The notes below the pieces were generated by a model that had not been told where the DNA came from, ran no database searches, and saw only the letters and a list, made by a program, of their open reading frames with translations. This document shows positions 25,955-35,343 of a DNA stretch of 64,000 bases, piece by piece (within the stretch, counting starts at the first letter, position 1; every line of letters begins with the position of its first letter). The stretch comes from Rickettsiales bacterium. GTDB lineage: Bacteria; Pseudomonadota; Alphaproteobacteria; Rickettsiales; UBA998. The stretch is taken from the NCBI GenBank assembly GCA_028279475.1, contig JANQNR010000019.1, positions 30,239 to 94,238 of the forward strand, given 5' to 3'. Made by a program: the position numbers and the translations under genes.

Positions 25955-26977
25955 TTAATTCTGATAGGTGTAATGCGTGGCGATACCTTGGTCACGCAAT
26001 TGCTTGGTTTCCTGGTAGGATGTTTCGGGTGACACTGTCTGAGCCTCTGCCTGCTGCGGAGTCGGCACAATATCCACCAGCCGATCCACATAGAGTGTCA
26101 GACCGCATCCGGCATAGTTATGATCAATGCTATATTGTCCGCCACGTCCTAATTCCTGACGGCTTTCAGCGTCCATGAGTGTAAAGCAGGTGCCGTCATG
26201 ATAATCAAACCCCTCGGTATCCAGCGGGTCAATGAGCACTCTCAGCGTATCACCGAACTGTGCACTCAGCGCTGATGCCAGCGATTGCAGCATGTCAATA
26301 TGAGATGATGCAGCATGTGGCAGCGTATGTGTTTCCAGCACCTCTGCGATCGGTTGTGTCAGTAAATCGATGACCAGTTCCTTATAAGGCATGGATGCGG
26401 GTAGGGCGTTGGTATCTTTTTGATAAATGGCCTTGCGAATGGATGCTTGCGACGTATCCAGACATCCGCCTAGTAATGCGTCAAACAGCCCGGCGGATGA
26501 CAGGCTGACCACCATCGACGACAGGCCAAGTAAGGAAAGCCCCTCGATGGCAGCAGTCAGCGGCTCCAGAGGGTGGATATGGTCGGTCATACCAATCAGC
26601 TCAATCCCTGCCTGCCGCAGCTGGCGTTTCGTAGACAGCCCATCCGGTGCAACGCGCAGTACCTGTCCGGAATAAGAAAGCCGTGATATGGGGGTGCGTT
26701 CATCCAGCATGGTCAATGCCAGACGCTCAATCTGTGGAGTAATATCCGGTCGCAGCCCCATCATGCGCTGTGACTCAGGGTCCATCACCCGGAATGTATT
26801 GGTGGCGTGTGCCGCTCCTTTTCCGGCAAGTAGGCTGTCCTCGAATTCCAGCAGTGGCGGAGCGACTTGCTCGTAACCAAACAGCGCAAAACGATCCAGC
26901 ACCACGTTGGTGATGTGTCGATCCAGCGCGGCAGCGGGCGGCAGGGTATCCTGCAATCCAGAGGGGAGGAGGGGCAT
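25955..26977 (-). CDS. hisZ: ATP phosphoribosyltransferase regulatory subunit
   Basis: HisZ resembles the catalytic core of histidyl-tRNA synthetase but only activates short-form HisG, the first enzyme of histidine synthesis. The N-terminus [17 protein letters not shown], the class II motif [25 protein letters not shown] and 340 residues (no anticodon-binding domain) fit HisZ and not HisS. A hisG gene is not in the window, although hisZ-purA neighbours are common in alphaproteobacteria. Confidence 0.88.
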   Translation of the reverse strand: MPLLPSGLQDTLPPAAALDRHITNVVLDRFALFGYEQVAPPLLEFEDSLLAGKGAAHATNTFRVMDPESQRMMGLRPDITPQIERLALTMLDERTPISRLSYSGQVLRVAPDGLSTKRQLRQAGIELIGMTDHIHPLEPLTAAIEGLSLLGLSSMVVSLSSAGLFDALLGGCLDTSQASIRKAIYQKDTNALPASMPYKELVIDLLTQPIAEVLETHTLPHAASSHIDMLQSLASALSAQFGDTLRVLIDPLDTEGFDYHDGTCFTLMDAESRQELGRGGQYSIDHNYAGCGLTLYVDRLVDIVPTPQQAEAQTVSPETSYQETKQLRDQGIATHYTYQN

Positions 26978-26979
26978 GG

Positions 26980-28440
26980 CTATAGCTTGCTTTTCAGTAA
27001 TTCATTCACTGCCTGCGGGTTCGCTTTTCCGCCGCTGGCTTTCATCACCTGCCCGACAAAGAAACCAAACAATTTGTCTTTTCCGGCGCGGTATTGCTCG
27101 ACCTTGTCCGGGTTGGCGGCGATGACCTCGTCAATCATCGTTTCAATGGCTCCGGTATCGGTGACTTGTTTCAGCCCTTCTTCGTCCACGATGACGGACG
27201 CTTCTTTACCGGTTTCGATCATCTTATCCAATACGTCTTTGGCAATCTTTCCGGAAATCGTATTATCTTGAATCAGTGCCAACAGCCCGGCAAACGTATC
27301 CGGCGAAAGCGGACATTCGGTAATGGACTGTTCCAGCTTGTTGAGACGTCCGAACAGTTCACCCGTCATCCAGTTGGCGGCCAGTTTGGGGTCGGCCTTG
27401 GTAGCGACCGCCTCATAATAAGCAGCGCTTTCTTTATCGGACACCAGTACGGATGCGTCATAGGATGTTAAACCAAACTCGGCGACATAGCGCTGTTTTT
27501 TCTGATCCGGTAATTCCGGCAGTTCCGTTTTAATACGATCCAGCATGCTTTGCGGTAATTCAAGCGGCAGCAGATCCGGGTCGGGAAAATAGCGGTAATC
27601 ATGGGCGTCTTCCTTGGAACGCATTGTACGCGTTTCATTGACATTCGCGTCATAAAGCCGGGTTTCTTGATCGACCACGCCGCCGCTTTCCAGCAGATCC
27701 ACCTGGCGCTCGGCTTCATGCTGGATGGCCTTCATCATATAGCGCACGGAATTAAGGTTCTTGATTTCGCAGCGTGTGCCCAGTGTTTCATCGCCGGTGC
27801 GGCGCACGGATACATTGGCATCACAGCGCAGTTCGCCTTTTTCCATGTCACCGCCACACGTGCCGAGATAACGCACAATGGCTCGCAGTTTTTTGATGTA
27901 AGCACCGGCTTCATCAGGGCTGCGCAGGTCCGGTTCCGAGACGATTTCCATCAGGGCGATGCCGCTGCGGTTCAGGTCAATGAAGCTTTCAGACGGGCTA
28001 TGGTCGTGCAGCGATTTTCCGGCATCCTGCTCCAGATGCAGGCGGGTGACGCCGATCTCTTTAACAGCGCCGTCATCCAGTTCAATGGTGATGGTGCCTT
28101 CACCAACAATCGGGTCAAGAAACTGAGAAATCTGGTAGCCTTGTGGCAGGTCAGGGTAAAAGTAATTCTTACGGTCAAAGACGGAGCGCAGATTGATCTG
28201 TGCATTTAGTCCCAGCCCGGTGCGTACCGCCTGTTCCACGCAAGCTTCGTTGATGACCGGCAGCATTCCCGGCATAGCAGCATCGACCAATGATACATGG
28301 TGGTTTGGTTCTGCGCCAAAATCCGTGGGAGAGCCGGAAAAAAGCTTGGAATTGGACGTGATCTGGGCATGCACCTCCAGACCGATCACCATTTCCCACT
28401 CGCCTGTATTCCCTTTAATAATGCCGGGAGTTTGCGCCAT
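26980..28440 (-). CDS. gatB: Aspartyl/glutamyl-tRNA amidotransferase subunit B
   Basis: With GatA and GatC it amidates Glu-tRNA(Gln) and Asp-tRNA(Asn), the indirect route used where GlnRS or AsnRS is missing. The sequence has [38 protein letters not shown] and [10 protein letters not shown]. The C-terminal YqeY-like domain covers the last 150 residues. 486 residues is typical. gatA and gatC lie elsewhere. It is separated from hisZ by two bases. Confidence 0.96.
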   Translation of the reverse strand: MAQTPGIIKGNTGEWEMVIGLEVHAQITSNSKLFSGSPTDFGAEPNHHVSLVDAAMPGMLPVINEACVEQAVRTGLGLNAQINLRSVFDRKNYFYPDLPQGYQISQFLDPIVGEGTITIELDDGAVKEIGVTRLHLEQDAGKSLHDHSPSESFIDLNRSGIALMEIVSEPDLRSPDEAGAYIKKLRAIVRYLGTCGGDMEKGELRCDANVSVRRTGDETLGTRCEIKNLNSVRYMMKAIQHEAERQVDLLESGGVVDQETRLYDANVNETRTMRSKEDAHDYRYFPDPDLLPLELPQSMLDRIKTELPELPDQKKQRYVAEFGLTSYDASVLVSDKESAAYYEAVATKADPKLAANWMTGELFGRLNKLEQSITECPLSPDTFAGLLALIQDNTISGKIAKDVLDKMIETGKEASVIVDEEGLKQVTDTGAIETMIDEVIAANPDKVEQYRAGKDKLFGFFVGQVMKASGGKANPQAVNELLKSKL

Positions 28441-28529
28441 TGCTTAAAGCCTCAAGTTGTTAATTGAGGTCATGTCTATCGTAAGGAATCTGCTAATGCC
28501 AGTAAAAGTTATCAGAGGTAATTGACTGC

Positions 28530-30077
28530 CTAGCGGCTTGCAGCAGTATCCTTTGCTTCCTGCTTTCCTTTTGTCTCCATCTTGCCGCGATGGTCAGAGC
28601 TTTTGACCTTGGTATCGGGTGCATTTTCTTTGGGCGCATCTGCTTTCTTGTCGCGTGGGGTGATGTTGTTCTTTCCCTCTTTTTTGTCGGCAGCAGGAAC
28701 GGTGGCTTTCTCAGGCGCACGATCTCCCGGCAATGCATGGCGCGCTTCTTGAATTGCTGTCTCCAGTGTTTCCGGATCACTAACGTCAAATCCATCGTGA
28801 CTAACAACCAGCCCTTCTCCCACCAACGTGATGAGTGACAAGGGGTGCAGCGTTACATTCGAACCATCTTTCCCTAAAATCGCCTGAGCGAGTGTTTCTG
28901 AGCGCTCGGCCAGCTCTTGCTCATATTCCTCACTGACTCCTTCAATATCTGGCGTTTCCCGATGATCGACTACATGCTGGTGGAAAATTTCCTGAATATA
29001 ATCCGAAAGCTTCACCTTGTTCCCTTTGGCTGGGCAATGAAACTTGTGTTTCGGGTGCATTTTCTTGAGCTTTTCAATGCTGATGTCGTCGCCCAATTTA
29101 CCTTTGCTCACTTCCTCCTGCAGGTGGATAATCAGATCATAGGCAATGACATCCGGCGAGCCATGCTCCTTGCTTTCCTCGGCCATTTTTTTGATTTGGC
29201 TGGTGCCGATCAGTCCTCCAATTAGCCAAGCATTAGTCGCATTTAGCTTATTGTCATAGACTGCGAATCTGTCATCTTCTTTTTTGCCAAAGATATTCTC
29301 TTTGCGTAGGCTCATCGCATCAGGAATAAAAATCTTCCCCTTGAGTGCCGTTTCAGCTTTATCATTGATGTTTTTCCGTTCTTTTGGATTTAGGTTTTCA
29401 TTTTCAAGTCGGCTATCACGTTCTTCAATGATGCCTTGGGCACGATCCTCACGGAATGTGTCGCGCGCCTTTTTTTGTGCTCCGGCCATTCCCAACGAGC
29501 CGAGCATATTAATCATCTTGTAGTTGAAAGGGGTTTGCAGGGTACCATCAAGCTTTTCAAGCACCTTGTTGTGATTCTTGCCGCCTGGAAGAACGCTGCT
29601 GCTTCTGAAATCAACGATATTATTTTGTATTAAAGGTGCAATCTCTTCTCTGATTGCTTCACGTAATTCTTTATCCTGAGAATGCGCTTTATTAAGTTCC
29701 CAGACCGGCTGAGCTACAATAACAGCGGCTTGGGTTGTTAATGTAATGGCAGCTTTGGTTTTTGCTGCCTTATTATCGCTGAATAATGCATCAGTGAGCG
29801 ATGCGCCTCCCTCTCCGGTAAAGTCAAGTTCCGATGGAATCTCTCCCATACGATGATCGACCAGGTTATGCCCGTGATTCTCAACAAACTCAGTGATAAG
29901 ATACGCCATTTCACGTACAAACGTCCAGCCAGCATCTTCACCGAGCTTGTTGCCGCCGAGTTGCTTATAGAGTTTCTCCACCCAATTCCCATTGGCAATG
30001 TCCTTTGTGGGATCGATGCCATAGAAATCCGGGCGGGAATCTTTTGCCGTATTATATGCCTGACGTCTGTCTACCAT
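28530..30077 (-). CDS. Large hypothetical protein, 515 aa
   Basis: Not recognised. Cytosolic by sequence: no signal peptide and only a weakly hydrophobic helix near residues 115-130 (AITLTTQAAVIVAQPVW). The first 400 residues look folded and helical, with many Lys, Glu, Asp and Asn. Residues about 440-515 are a low-complexity Lys/Ala/Asp/Pro tail (ADKKEGKNNITPRDKKADAP), probably disordered. The gene stands alone with no strong ribosome-binding site. It resembles in style the 598-residue protein at 56958-58754: both have ordered heads and charged tails. A secreted effector or scaffold is possible but unproven. Confidence 0.6.
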   Translation of the reverse strand: MVDRRQAYNTAKDSRPDFYGIDPTKDIANGNWVEKLYKQLGGNKLGEDAGWTFVREMAYLITEFVENHGHNLVDHRMGEIPSELDFTGEGGASLTDALFSDNKAAKTKAAITLTTQAAVIVAQPVWELNKAHSQDKELREAIREEIAPLIQNNIVDFRSSSVLPGGKNHNKVLEKLDGTLQTPFNYKMINMLGSLGMAGAQKKARDTFREDRAQGIIEERDSRLENENLNPKERKNINDKAETALKGKIFIPDAMSLRKENIFGKKEDDRFAVYDNKLNATNAWLIGGLIGTSQIKKMAEESKEHGSPDVIAYDLIIHLQEEVSKGKLGDDISIEKLKKMHPKHKFHCPAKGNKVKLSDYIQEIFHQHVVDHRETPDIEGVSEEYEQELAERSETLAQAILGKDGSNVTLHPLSLITLVGEGLVVSHDGFDVSDPETLETAIQEARHALPGDRAPEKATVPAADKKEGKNNITPRDKKADAPKENAPDTKVKSSDHRGKMETKGKQEAKDTAASR

Positions 30078-30231
30078 AGTTTATACATACTAGTTCACTC
30101 TTTAGTTTAACTAACGATTGTGACATTTTCATGAATCGGCAGCAAAATCGAGGCAAAAACCGATGATTTTCCCAGATTATTCCCTCCGCCTAACAAATGA
30201 GGCTTTGTTTTAGGGCATTTCTCACTTACCT

Positions 30232-31560
30232 ATGAGTATTATGCGATATCGCCTGCTGTTAATCATATTGCTGCTGATTGGCCAGCCTGTGCAAGCCGGG
30301 CTCATCCGGGATGCCGAAATCGAGGCCTATTTGCGCGACCTGTCTGCGCCAGTCTTTCAGGCAGCAAGCATGTCACCGCAGCAGGTGCGCCTGTTCATTG
30401 TCAATGATGATCGTATCAATGCCTTTGTTGCCGGGGGTAGTAATATGTTCCTGCATACCGGGCTGATGATGGCAACCGATACGCCGGAAATGCTGCTGTC
30501 GGTCATTGCCCATGAAACCGGGCATATCGCCGGTGGGCATTTGCTGCAAACCGAGGCGGCGCTGGAGCAGGCGCAAGTGGGCGCCATCTTGACCTATTTA
30601 CTGGGTGCTGCGACCATTGCCGCCGGGGGCAGCGATGTCGGTGCGGCCATTCTCTCCGGTGGCAGCCATGCGGCCAACCGTAACCTGCTCTCCTACAGTC
30701 GCGCCAACGAGCAGGCAGCGGATCAGGCGGCTTTATCCTATTTCGATCGCATGGGAATTTCCGCCGAGGGGATGCTGCACATGTTCGAGCGTCTGCGCCA
30801 GGAAGAAAAAAGGCATCTAGATGCTGATGCGGATGTGTATGCCCGTACTCACCCGCTGAGTCAGGATCGTATCACCCATATCCGTAATCACCATAAAGCC
30901 TCATCGTATCAGGGAGCATTACCTCCGGATACCCAGTTGCAACATCAGCGTATGCGTGGCAAATTAACGGGTTTTCTAAAGGAATTGCCGGAGGTGCTGC
31001 GAACCTATCCCAAGGATAATCACACGATGGAGGCACGTATTGCCCGTGCCGTGGCCTATGGGCAAGTGTCACAGGTGGAAGAGGCATTGGCAGAACTTCA
31101 GCCATTACTGGTAAAGAATAAATATGATGCGTACTTGCATGAGCTATATGGGTATCTGCTATTTAAGGGAGGCAGGGTGCAGGAGGCAGCGGATGCCTAT
31201 CGTGCAGCGCAGACACTGGCACCGGATGCTGCGTTGATTCGCAGTGATTACGGCAAGGTGCTCGTCGCATTGGGAGATGAGGAGTCCTTGGAGTTGGCGC
31301 AGGAAACATTGGAACTCTCCAGCCGTCTGGATCAGACCTATCATCAAACCTGGCGCCTGCTGGCACGGGTTTATGGTGTTGCCGGGCAGACAGGAATGGC
31401 AGAGTTGGCGCTGGCGGAACTAGCAGCGCTAAATAATGATCGTGAGGAACTGGAGTTGCGGCTCAAGCGCGCCGACCCCTATCTGGAACCCTACAGCGCA
31501 GCAGGGTTGCGTGCGGAGGACCTCCGCCTATTCGCAAAAACGCTCGACGAAGATGAATGA
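30232..31560 (+). CDS. M48 metalloprotease with TPR repeats (BepA-like)
   Basis: Exported zinc protease. A signal peptide covers residues 1-22 (LLLIILLLIGQPVQA-G). The M48 domain has HETGH at 94-98 with the distal Glu in the NEQAADQAAL segment, and a glycine-rich loop SGGSHAANRNLLSYSR. From about residue 270 there are TPR-like helical repeats. This order matches the periplasmic BepA/YfgC family that assists or degrades outer-membrane proteins. 442 residues. The next gene is also a periplasmic folding factor, so the pair suggests an envelope quality-control locus. Confidence 0.88.
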   Translation: MSIMRYRLLLIILLLIGQPVQAGLIRDAEIEAYLRDLSAPVFQAASMSPQQVRLFIVNDDRINAFVAGGSNMFLHTGLMMATDTPEMLLSVIAHETGHIAGGHLLQTEAALEQAQVGAILTYLLGAATIAAGGSDVGAAILSGGSHAANRNLLSYSRANEQAADQAALSYFDRMGISAEGMLHMFERLRQEEKRHLDADADVYARTHPLSQDRITHIRNHHKASSYQGALPPDTQLQHQRMRGKLTGFLKELPEVLRTYPKDNHTMEARIARAVAYGQVSQVEEALAELQPLLVKNKYDAYLHELYGYLLFKGGRVQEAADAYRAAQTLAPDAALIRSDYGKVLVALGDEESLELAQETLELSSRLDQTYHQTWRLLARVYGVAGQTGMAELALAELAALNNDREELELRLKRADPYLEPYSAAGLRAEDLRLFAKTLDEDE

Positions 31561-31683
31561 TGGCAAAGTCAAGGAACTGCTATATCTTTAAAGGTGAAGG
31601 TCGCGCTATACAAAGAGGGTGTAATGCTTTATACCCGGCCATCGAATAATGAAGTGGAGCTATTACCCAAGGAGTTTTTATCT

Positions 31684-32418
31684 ATGTTTCGTAGTCTAGC
31701 CATTACTATCTTGACCCTTTCCCTTGCCATGCCTGCTATCGCTGAGCCGGTACAGAAGGAAGAACTGGGTGATCTGATTCGTCAATATCTCAATGATAAC
31801 CCGGAAGTGATTATGGAAGCGGTTGATCGCTATCAGCAAAAAGCCAAGGAAGCAGGGCTGGCCAAAGTACGTGAGGCCATTAAGGCTAATGCCGATGCGA
31901 TTTTCAACGATCCGAATGACGGTACGATTGGTGATAAGGATGCAAAAGTTACGATTGTTGAGTTTTTTGATTATAACTGTTCGGCGTGCAAATATATGTT
32001 CAAGCCAATTGACACGTTGTATAAAGCTGGCCTGAAAGATGTGCGCGTGGTATTTAAGGAATATCCGATTTTCGGTGAACGCTCTGAAAAATTAGCCAAA
32101 ATCGGACTGGCGGTGAATGCACTTGCGCCTGAAAAATATTATGAGTTTCATGGCTTGATGATGCAGCATAAGGGGGCTATTACAGCAGAGGACGCTTATG
32201 GTTATGCAGGTCAGGTCGGCGTAGAGCGTGAGGCGATTCAGAAAGAATTGAGCGATGCAAAATACACGCAAATGCTGAAAGACGGAGCAGCGCTTGGCGA
32301 TAAACTCCAGATTCGTGGTACGCCGTTCTTGATTGTTGGCAATGAACCTGTACCACATGCACTGGACAAAGCAGCACTGGATAACTACATCGCAAAAGCG
32401 CGGGCTGCGAAGCAATAG
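31684..32418 (+). CDS. DsbA-family thiol-disulfide oxidoreductase
   Basis: Start at 31684 supported by AAGGAG nine bases upstream. Residues 1-20 are a signal peptide ending AIA-EP. Residues 24-75 form the helical N-terminal extension seen in ScsC and some DsbG-like proteins. The thioredoxin-like domain has the active site C99-S-A-C102 and the cis-proline in IRGTPFLIVG. The extension suggests oligomerisation and thus a disulfide isomerase or copper-stress (ScsC-like) role over a simple DsbA. 244 residues. Confidence 0.88.
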   Translation: MFRSLAITILTLSLAMPAIAEPVQKEELGDLIRQYLNDNPEVIMEAVDRYQQKAKEAGLAKVREAIKANADAIFNDPNDGTIGDKDAKVTIVEFFDYNCSACKYMFKPIDTLYKAGLKDVRVVFKEYPIFGERSEKLAKIGLAVNALAPEKYYEFHGLMMQHKGAITAEDAYGYAGQVGVEREAIQKELSDAKYTQMLKDGAALGDKLQIRGTPFLIVGNEPVPHALDKAALDNYIAKARAAKQ

Positions 32419-32503
32419 GCAACTACCAGGCATGAAGAGGTGAAACTGCTATAAACACTTGCGCCTGTATGGCGTGTGTAATAGATAAGCACTTCCACAT
32501 CGT

Positions 32504-32579
32504 GGGGCATTAGCTCAGCTGGTAGAGCGTTACACTGGCAGTGTAAAGGTCAGCGGTTCGACTCCGCTATGCTCCACCA
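32504..32579 (+). tRNA. tRNA-Ala (anticodon GGC)
   Basis: GGGGCAT acceptor pairs with ATGCTCC and encoded CCA follows. D-arm TTAGCTCAGCTGGTAGAGC, anticodon stem TTACA/TGTAA with loop CTGGCAG giving GGC, and T-loop GGTTCGACTCC. 76 nt. A possible promoter-like TGCTATAAA lies upstream near 32446. Confidence 0.95.
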
Positions 32580-32720
32580 TCTCAAACCGCACGTAATCTC
32601 CAGCACACTATGCATTATGTCCGGATTTGATGCTGCTATCGTCCTGATTCTATTGATTGTCTAGTTTTTTATCAGCTTACCATTGAAAAGAACTTCTTCA
32701 TGCTGATATAACATGCCACT

Positions 32721-32897
32721 ATGAAGAGAGTTCCAGTAAATGACCATGCGAAGATCATTGATTTTCCGGCTAAACACCAGCAAAAATCGCAAGACCGTTA
32801 TCCGGATTTCCGGATTGAAAAAGATGAGTGGCTTGAATCTTTCAATTGCCTAGAGGATGATACAGATTTCTTGAAAGGAATGATTACGGCGTATTGA
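32721..32897 (+). CDS. Possible small protein, 58 aa
   Basis: Open frame from ATG 32721 to TGA 32895-32897. The peptide begins MKRVPVNDHAKIIDFPAKH and ends in an acidic stretch with LEDDTDFLKGMITAY. Its start recalls short alphaproteobacterial proteins with an IIDFP-type N-terminus, but that is a loose impression. The ribosome-binding site is weak. Codon use is acceptable. It lies between tRNA-Ala and the convergent quorum-sensing operon. Confidence 0.4.
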   Translation: MKRVPVNDHAKIIDFPAKHQQKSQDRYPDFRIEKDEWLESFNCLEDDTDFLKGMITAY

Positions 32898-32934
32898 CCC
32901 CCCCCTTGTAAACAAACTCTACTTTCCCATTACA

Positions 32935-33255
32935 TTAGTGCTGCGTTCCTTCCTGATCCGCAAGCGCCAGTAATAATGCATGAATGTCGTCGCATTCAAA
33001 TTTGCTGGCTAATTTAAAGAACGATAATAGCAGTGTCAGTTTTTCGAACAGATATTCATCATTAGCGACTTTACGTACAACACTGTTTGTACGTTCTGTG
33101 TCCGAACTAATTTTGCTGATTGCTTCGTTCAGAACACATTGTACAGAAAGAAGTCTGGCTCTTTCTGCTTCTTTTTCCAGGTAATACAGACTACCCACAA
33201 TGGATTGCAGGTCACTATATCCCTCTTTCTGTATATTTCCTTTTTCAATTTGCAT
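32935..33255 (-). CDS. Unknown protein B of the luxI operon, 106 aa
   Basis: Not recognised. I chose the ATG at 33253-33255, with AGAGG six bases upstream. The start lies inside the last codons of the previous gene (overlap of 11 bp), so translation is coupled. The product looks all-helical, with leucine-rich stretches (LEKEAERARLLSVQCVLNEA, LFEKLTLLLSFFKLASKFE), consistent with a small helical bundle or protein-protein adaptor. No signal peptide or DNA-binding motif. Last gene of the unit luxR-luxI-A-B. Confidence 0.7.
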   Translation of the reverse strand: MQIEKGNIQKEGYSDLQSIVGSLYYLEKEAERARLLSVQCVLNEAISKISSDTERTNSVVRKVANDEYLFEKLTLLLSFFKLASKFECDDIHALLLALADQEGTQH

Positions 33256-33553
33256 AATGAGCCTCTCGTGCATATTTGGATAATTCCACCATATCTATAA
33301 AACCATCATTGCTCAGCTTATGATCGAGTGTCTCTACAGTAATAATCTGCCCGTCAATGTTGACATGCATACGATCAAAATCATCAAGATTTACCCGCCC
33401 CCAGTCAAATATCTCGTTGAGATATTCCATTGCCGGTATTTTCAACGTCGAGGCATTATACAGTTGTGCTTGACTGTACAGTCTGAATCCTTCTTCAATA
33501 GCTCGAATACAGCTATCTGCAATGCCCTTATACTGTTGATTTTTTTCGTTCAT
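33245..33553 (-). CDS. Unknown protein A of the luxI operon, 102 aa
   Basis: Not recognised. The start at 33551-33553 has GGAG nine bases upstream and lies 26 bp inside luxI, so the two are coupled. The product is acidic, with an N-terminal helix (YKGIADSCIRAIEEGFRLYS), a middle with paired aromatic residues (YLNEIFDWGRVNLDDFDRMH) and a segment VNIDGQIITVETLDHKL that reads like a beta hairpin. It may respond to or modulate the autoinducer circuit, but this rests on position alone. Confidence 0.7.
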   Translation of the reverse strand: MNEKNQQYKGIADSCIRAIEEGFRLYSQAQLYNASTLKIPAMEYLNEIFDWGRVNLDDFDRMHVNIDGQIITVETLDHKLSNDGFIDMVELSKYAREAHYAN

Positions 33554-34172
33554 AGATCGTATCTCCATAATTCATAATATTGTGATTTATCCCTGTCGCC
33601 TGTCGCACAAGCTGCCTGTTTTCTTCCGAAATGATCACATACCCGGCTCTAGCCACATGGCCTTCATCTGTCTTTTGTGGTTCACCCAGCCAAAAAGGTT
33701 TCCAATTATTTTTATAGAAGAGCCCTTTCCAATATGCCGGATACATCAGCCCCACAATATGGGATATTCCATGTGCCAACCCATATTCCAGATATGCCAG
33801 TACTAGCTCGTTGGCAATGCGCTTTCTGGTCTGTGTATCTAATCTGTGGTCTATGCAGAAACGCGAACCCTCCATAACATAGGTACCGGTTGGCATGTCG
33901 CTATCAACAAATTCAGATAAGTTCTCAGTGAGCATGAAAGACCTATCTGTAGGGTACAAACGAGTCACCCCCCTAGCTTCAAGATTATGGTCTCGCCAGA
34001 TTAGATATGTGGAGGCTGGATTATCGTACTGGTCGTACTCCATTTCCTCATATTCCGGCACATCCCAACCCTGACGTTTTATGATGGCCTGGTATCGCAA
34101 GCGATGTTGCGCTGCCAGTGCATTTCCGGCAAATAAATGATTTGTGGCAAGGGTTACACATTCGACTGTCAT
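33528..34172 (-). CDS. Acyl-homoserine-lactone synthase (LuxI family)
   Basis: Makes N-acyl-homoserine lactone from SAM and an acyl donor. 214 residues, the family length. The N-terminal conserved block reads RLRYQAIIKRQGWDVP then EMEYDQYDNPASTYLI, supplying the invariant Arg, Trp and acidic residues. The sheet contains GVTRLYPTDRS, and the second conserved patch reads VMEGSRFCID (E-x-S-R-F). The C-terminal half is diverged, as usual where acyl specificity is set. It follows luxR in the same direction with a lux box between them, and overlaps gene A downstream. Probably autoinduced. Confidence 0.92.
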   Translation of the reverse strand: MTVECVTLATNHLFAGNALAAQHRLRYQAIIKRQGWDVPEYEEMEYDQYDNPASTYLIWRDHNLEARGVTRLYPTDRSFMLTENLSEFVDSDMPTGTYVMEGSRFCIDHRLDTQTRKRIANELVLAYLEYGLAHGISHIVGLMYPAYWKGLFYKNNWKPFWLGEPQKTDEGHVARAGYVIISEENRQLVRQATGINHNIMNYGDTIYERKKSTV

Positions 34173-34194
34173 TTCCGTCTCCCATTTGATTTAG

Positions 34195-34243
34195 GGATAA
34201 CAGGAAGGTGTCGTCGGTAAACCTAGCCAACCGGATAGGGTTT
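34195..34243 (-). promoter_or_regulatory. Candidate lux box and promoter of luxI
   Basis: On the minus strand an imperfect palindrome AA-CCTA-CC...GG-TAGG-TT (34219-34243) is centred near 34231. Its outer CCTA and TAGG are ten bases apart. About 30 bp downstream lies TTATCC (34195-34200), a possible -10, so the box centre would be near -43 relative to transcription start, the usual position for LuxR-type activation. The box overlaps the luxR stop codon. The -10 is weak by consensus. Confidence 0.55.
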
Positions 34244-34994
34244 AGTCGAAAATAGTTCGTACACCGATGACATCGATAGGGATAAGTCCCAGGCGAATCG
34301 CCTTTGTCACGGCCAACACCCGGTCATTTGCATTAAGTTTGCGGTAGATGTTCTGTTGGTGGAACTTGATGGTTGCCGTCGAAACATGCAGAATGTCGGC
34401 AATTTCAGAATTATGTTTTCCGTTGGCCATCCATTTTAGTACTTCACTTTCCTTAGAAGTAAGGTGCACAGGCTCAGACACATAAGGCTTCTCCTGCACC
34501 AGGTCGCAATACACCGTATGAAATTGTTCCGTAAATAAATTAAGTTTTGAGAGCATATCTTTGGTCAGGGTAAATCGGCAATCGCTTGCAATGCCAACCC
34601 CTGCCACTTCACCGACTCCCCTGTGAAGGGGAATTCCTACACCGTTTAAAAGCCCTGCATCCTCCGCTTCACGCATAAATCGGATTTGTTTTTTTCCGAG
34701 TGGTGTTGTCTCTTCCAGTGATTGCCAGCTAAACGCCGGCCCTGTCCTCATTCCTTTTTGTACTACAGGATCAATCTTGTGGTATTCCCGCTCAAAATAA
34801 TGATTCATCCAGTCCTGTGGATAATTTGAACGCACCCCATGGCCGGCAGTTTGCCCAATGGAATGATGATCTGTCATGAAGGTGTATACAGCACTGTCAA
34901 AGCCAAGCTGGTTGATTGCCTTGACATACAGGGAGAAGGCTTGATCTGTAGTCACAGCTCGGTTTGTTTCTTCAATAAACTGTTCCAGATTCAT
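34242..34994 (-). CDS. LuxR-family quorum-sensing regulator
   Basis: 250 residues from the ATG at 34992-34994. The N-terminal autoinducer-binding domain has the conserved W-x3-Y...Y-x3-D-P pattern in DWMNHYFEREYHKIDPVVQ, followed by FSW. The C-terminal LuxR helix-turn-helix is LTSKESEVLKWMANGKHNSE and onwards (residues about 175-240). Partner of the luxI gene immediately downstream, which it presumably activates when AHL is bound. The upstream 500 bp contains repeats and a tRNA but no other promoter-proximal gene. Confidence 0.92.
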   Translation of the reverse strand: MNLEQFIEETNRAVTTDQAFSLYVKAINQLGFDSAVYTFMTDHHSIGQTAGHGVRSNYPQDWMNHYFEREYHKIDPVVQKGMRTGPAFSWQSLEETTPLGKKQIRFMREAEDAGLLNGVGIPLHRGVGEVAGVGIASDCRFTLTKDMLSKLNLFTEQFHTVYCDLVQEKPYVSEPVHLTSKESEVLKWMANGKHNSEIADILHVSTATIKFHQQNIYRKLNANDRVLAVTKAIRLGLIPIDVIGVRTIFD

Positions 34995-35219
34995 GTGTTC
35001 ACTACCCAACGTTAAAGGAATCAACTATAAAACCGTTATATTTTCAACCAGATATTGAATGAAAGCAAACAATATAATCCAGAAATTTTCCATGTATGAC
35101 TTTTCTGATCCTCAAATGAGTGTTCGAAATTAAACTGCTATAGTGAGCGTCACTAGACGGAAGTATAGTCTATGGCGCTGTAAAGTCTGTTTGATATACT
35201 GTTGCCCCAATAAATCCGT

Positions 35220-35298
35220 GAGGATAGGGATTCGAACCTGCGAAGCAACACCAAAGGTGTTGTTCGCCTCTTTCATAGGGGGTTCGTTCAATCCCCTC
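35220..35298. repeat. tRNA-like long imperfect palindrome
   Basis: The outer arms GAGGATAGGGATTCGAAC and GTTCGTTCAATCCCCTC pair; the inner arms GCGAAGCAACACC and GGTGTTGTTCGC pair around AAA. The left arm resembles the T-arm and 3' acceptor of a minus-strand tRNA gene (compare GAGGGACAGGGATTCGAAC in the tRNA-Ser nearby), but no complete tRNA cloverleaf forms. It lies in the 514-bp gap between luxR and tRNA-Ser. The rest of that gap from 34995 to 35219 holds no gene I can support. Confidence 0.65.
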
Positions 35299-35343
35299 GC
35301 GTACAGGTTTAAATATCATTCTATATACTGGCGCAGCAACCGA

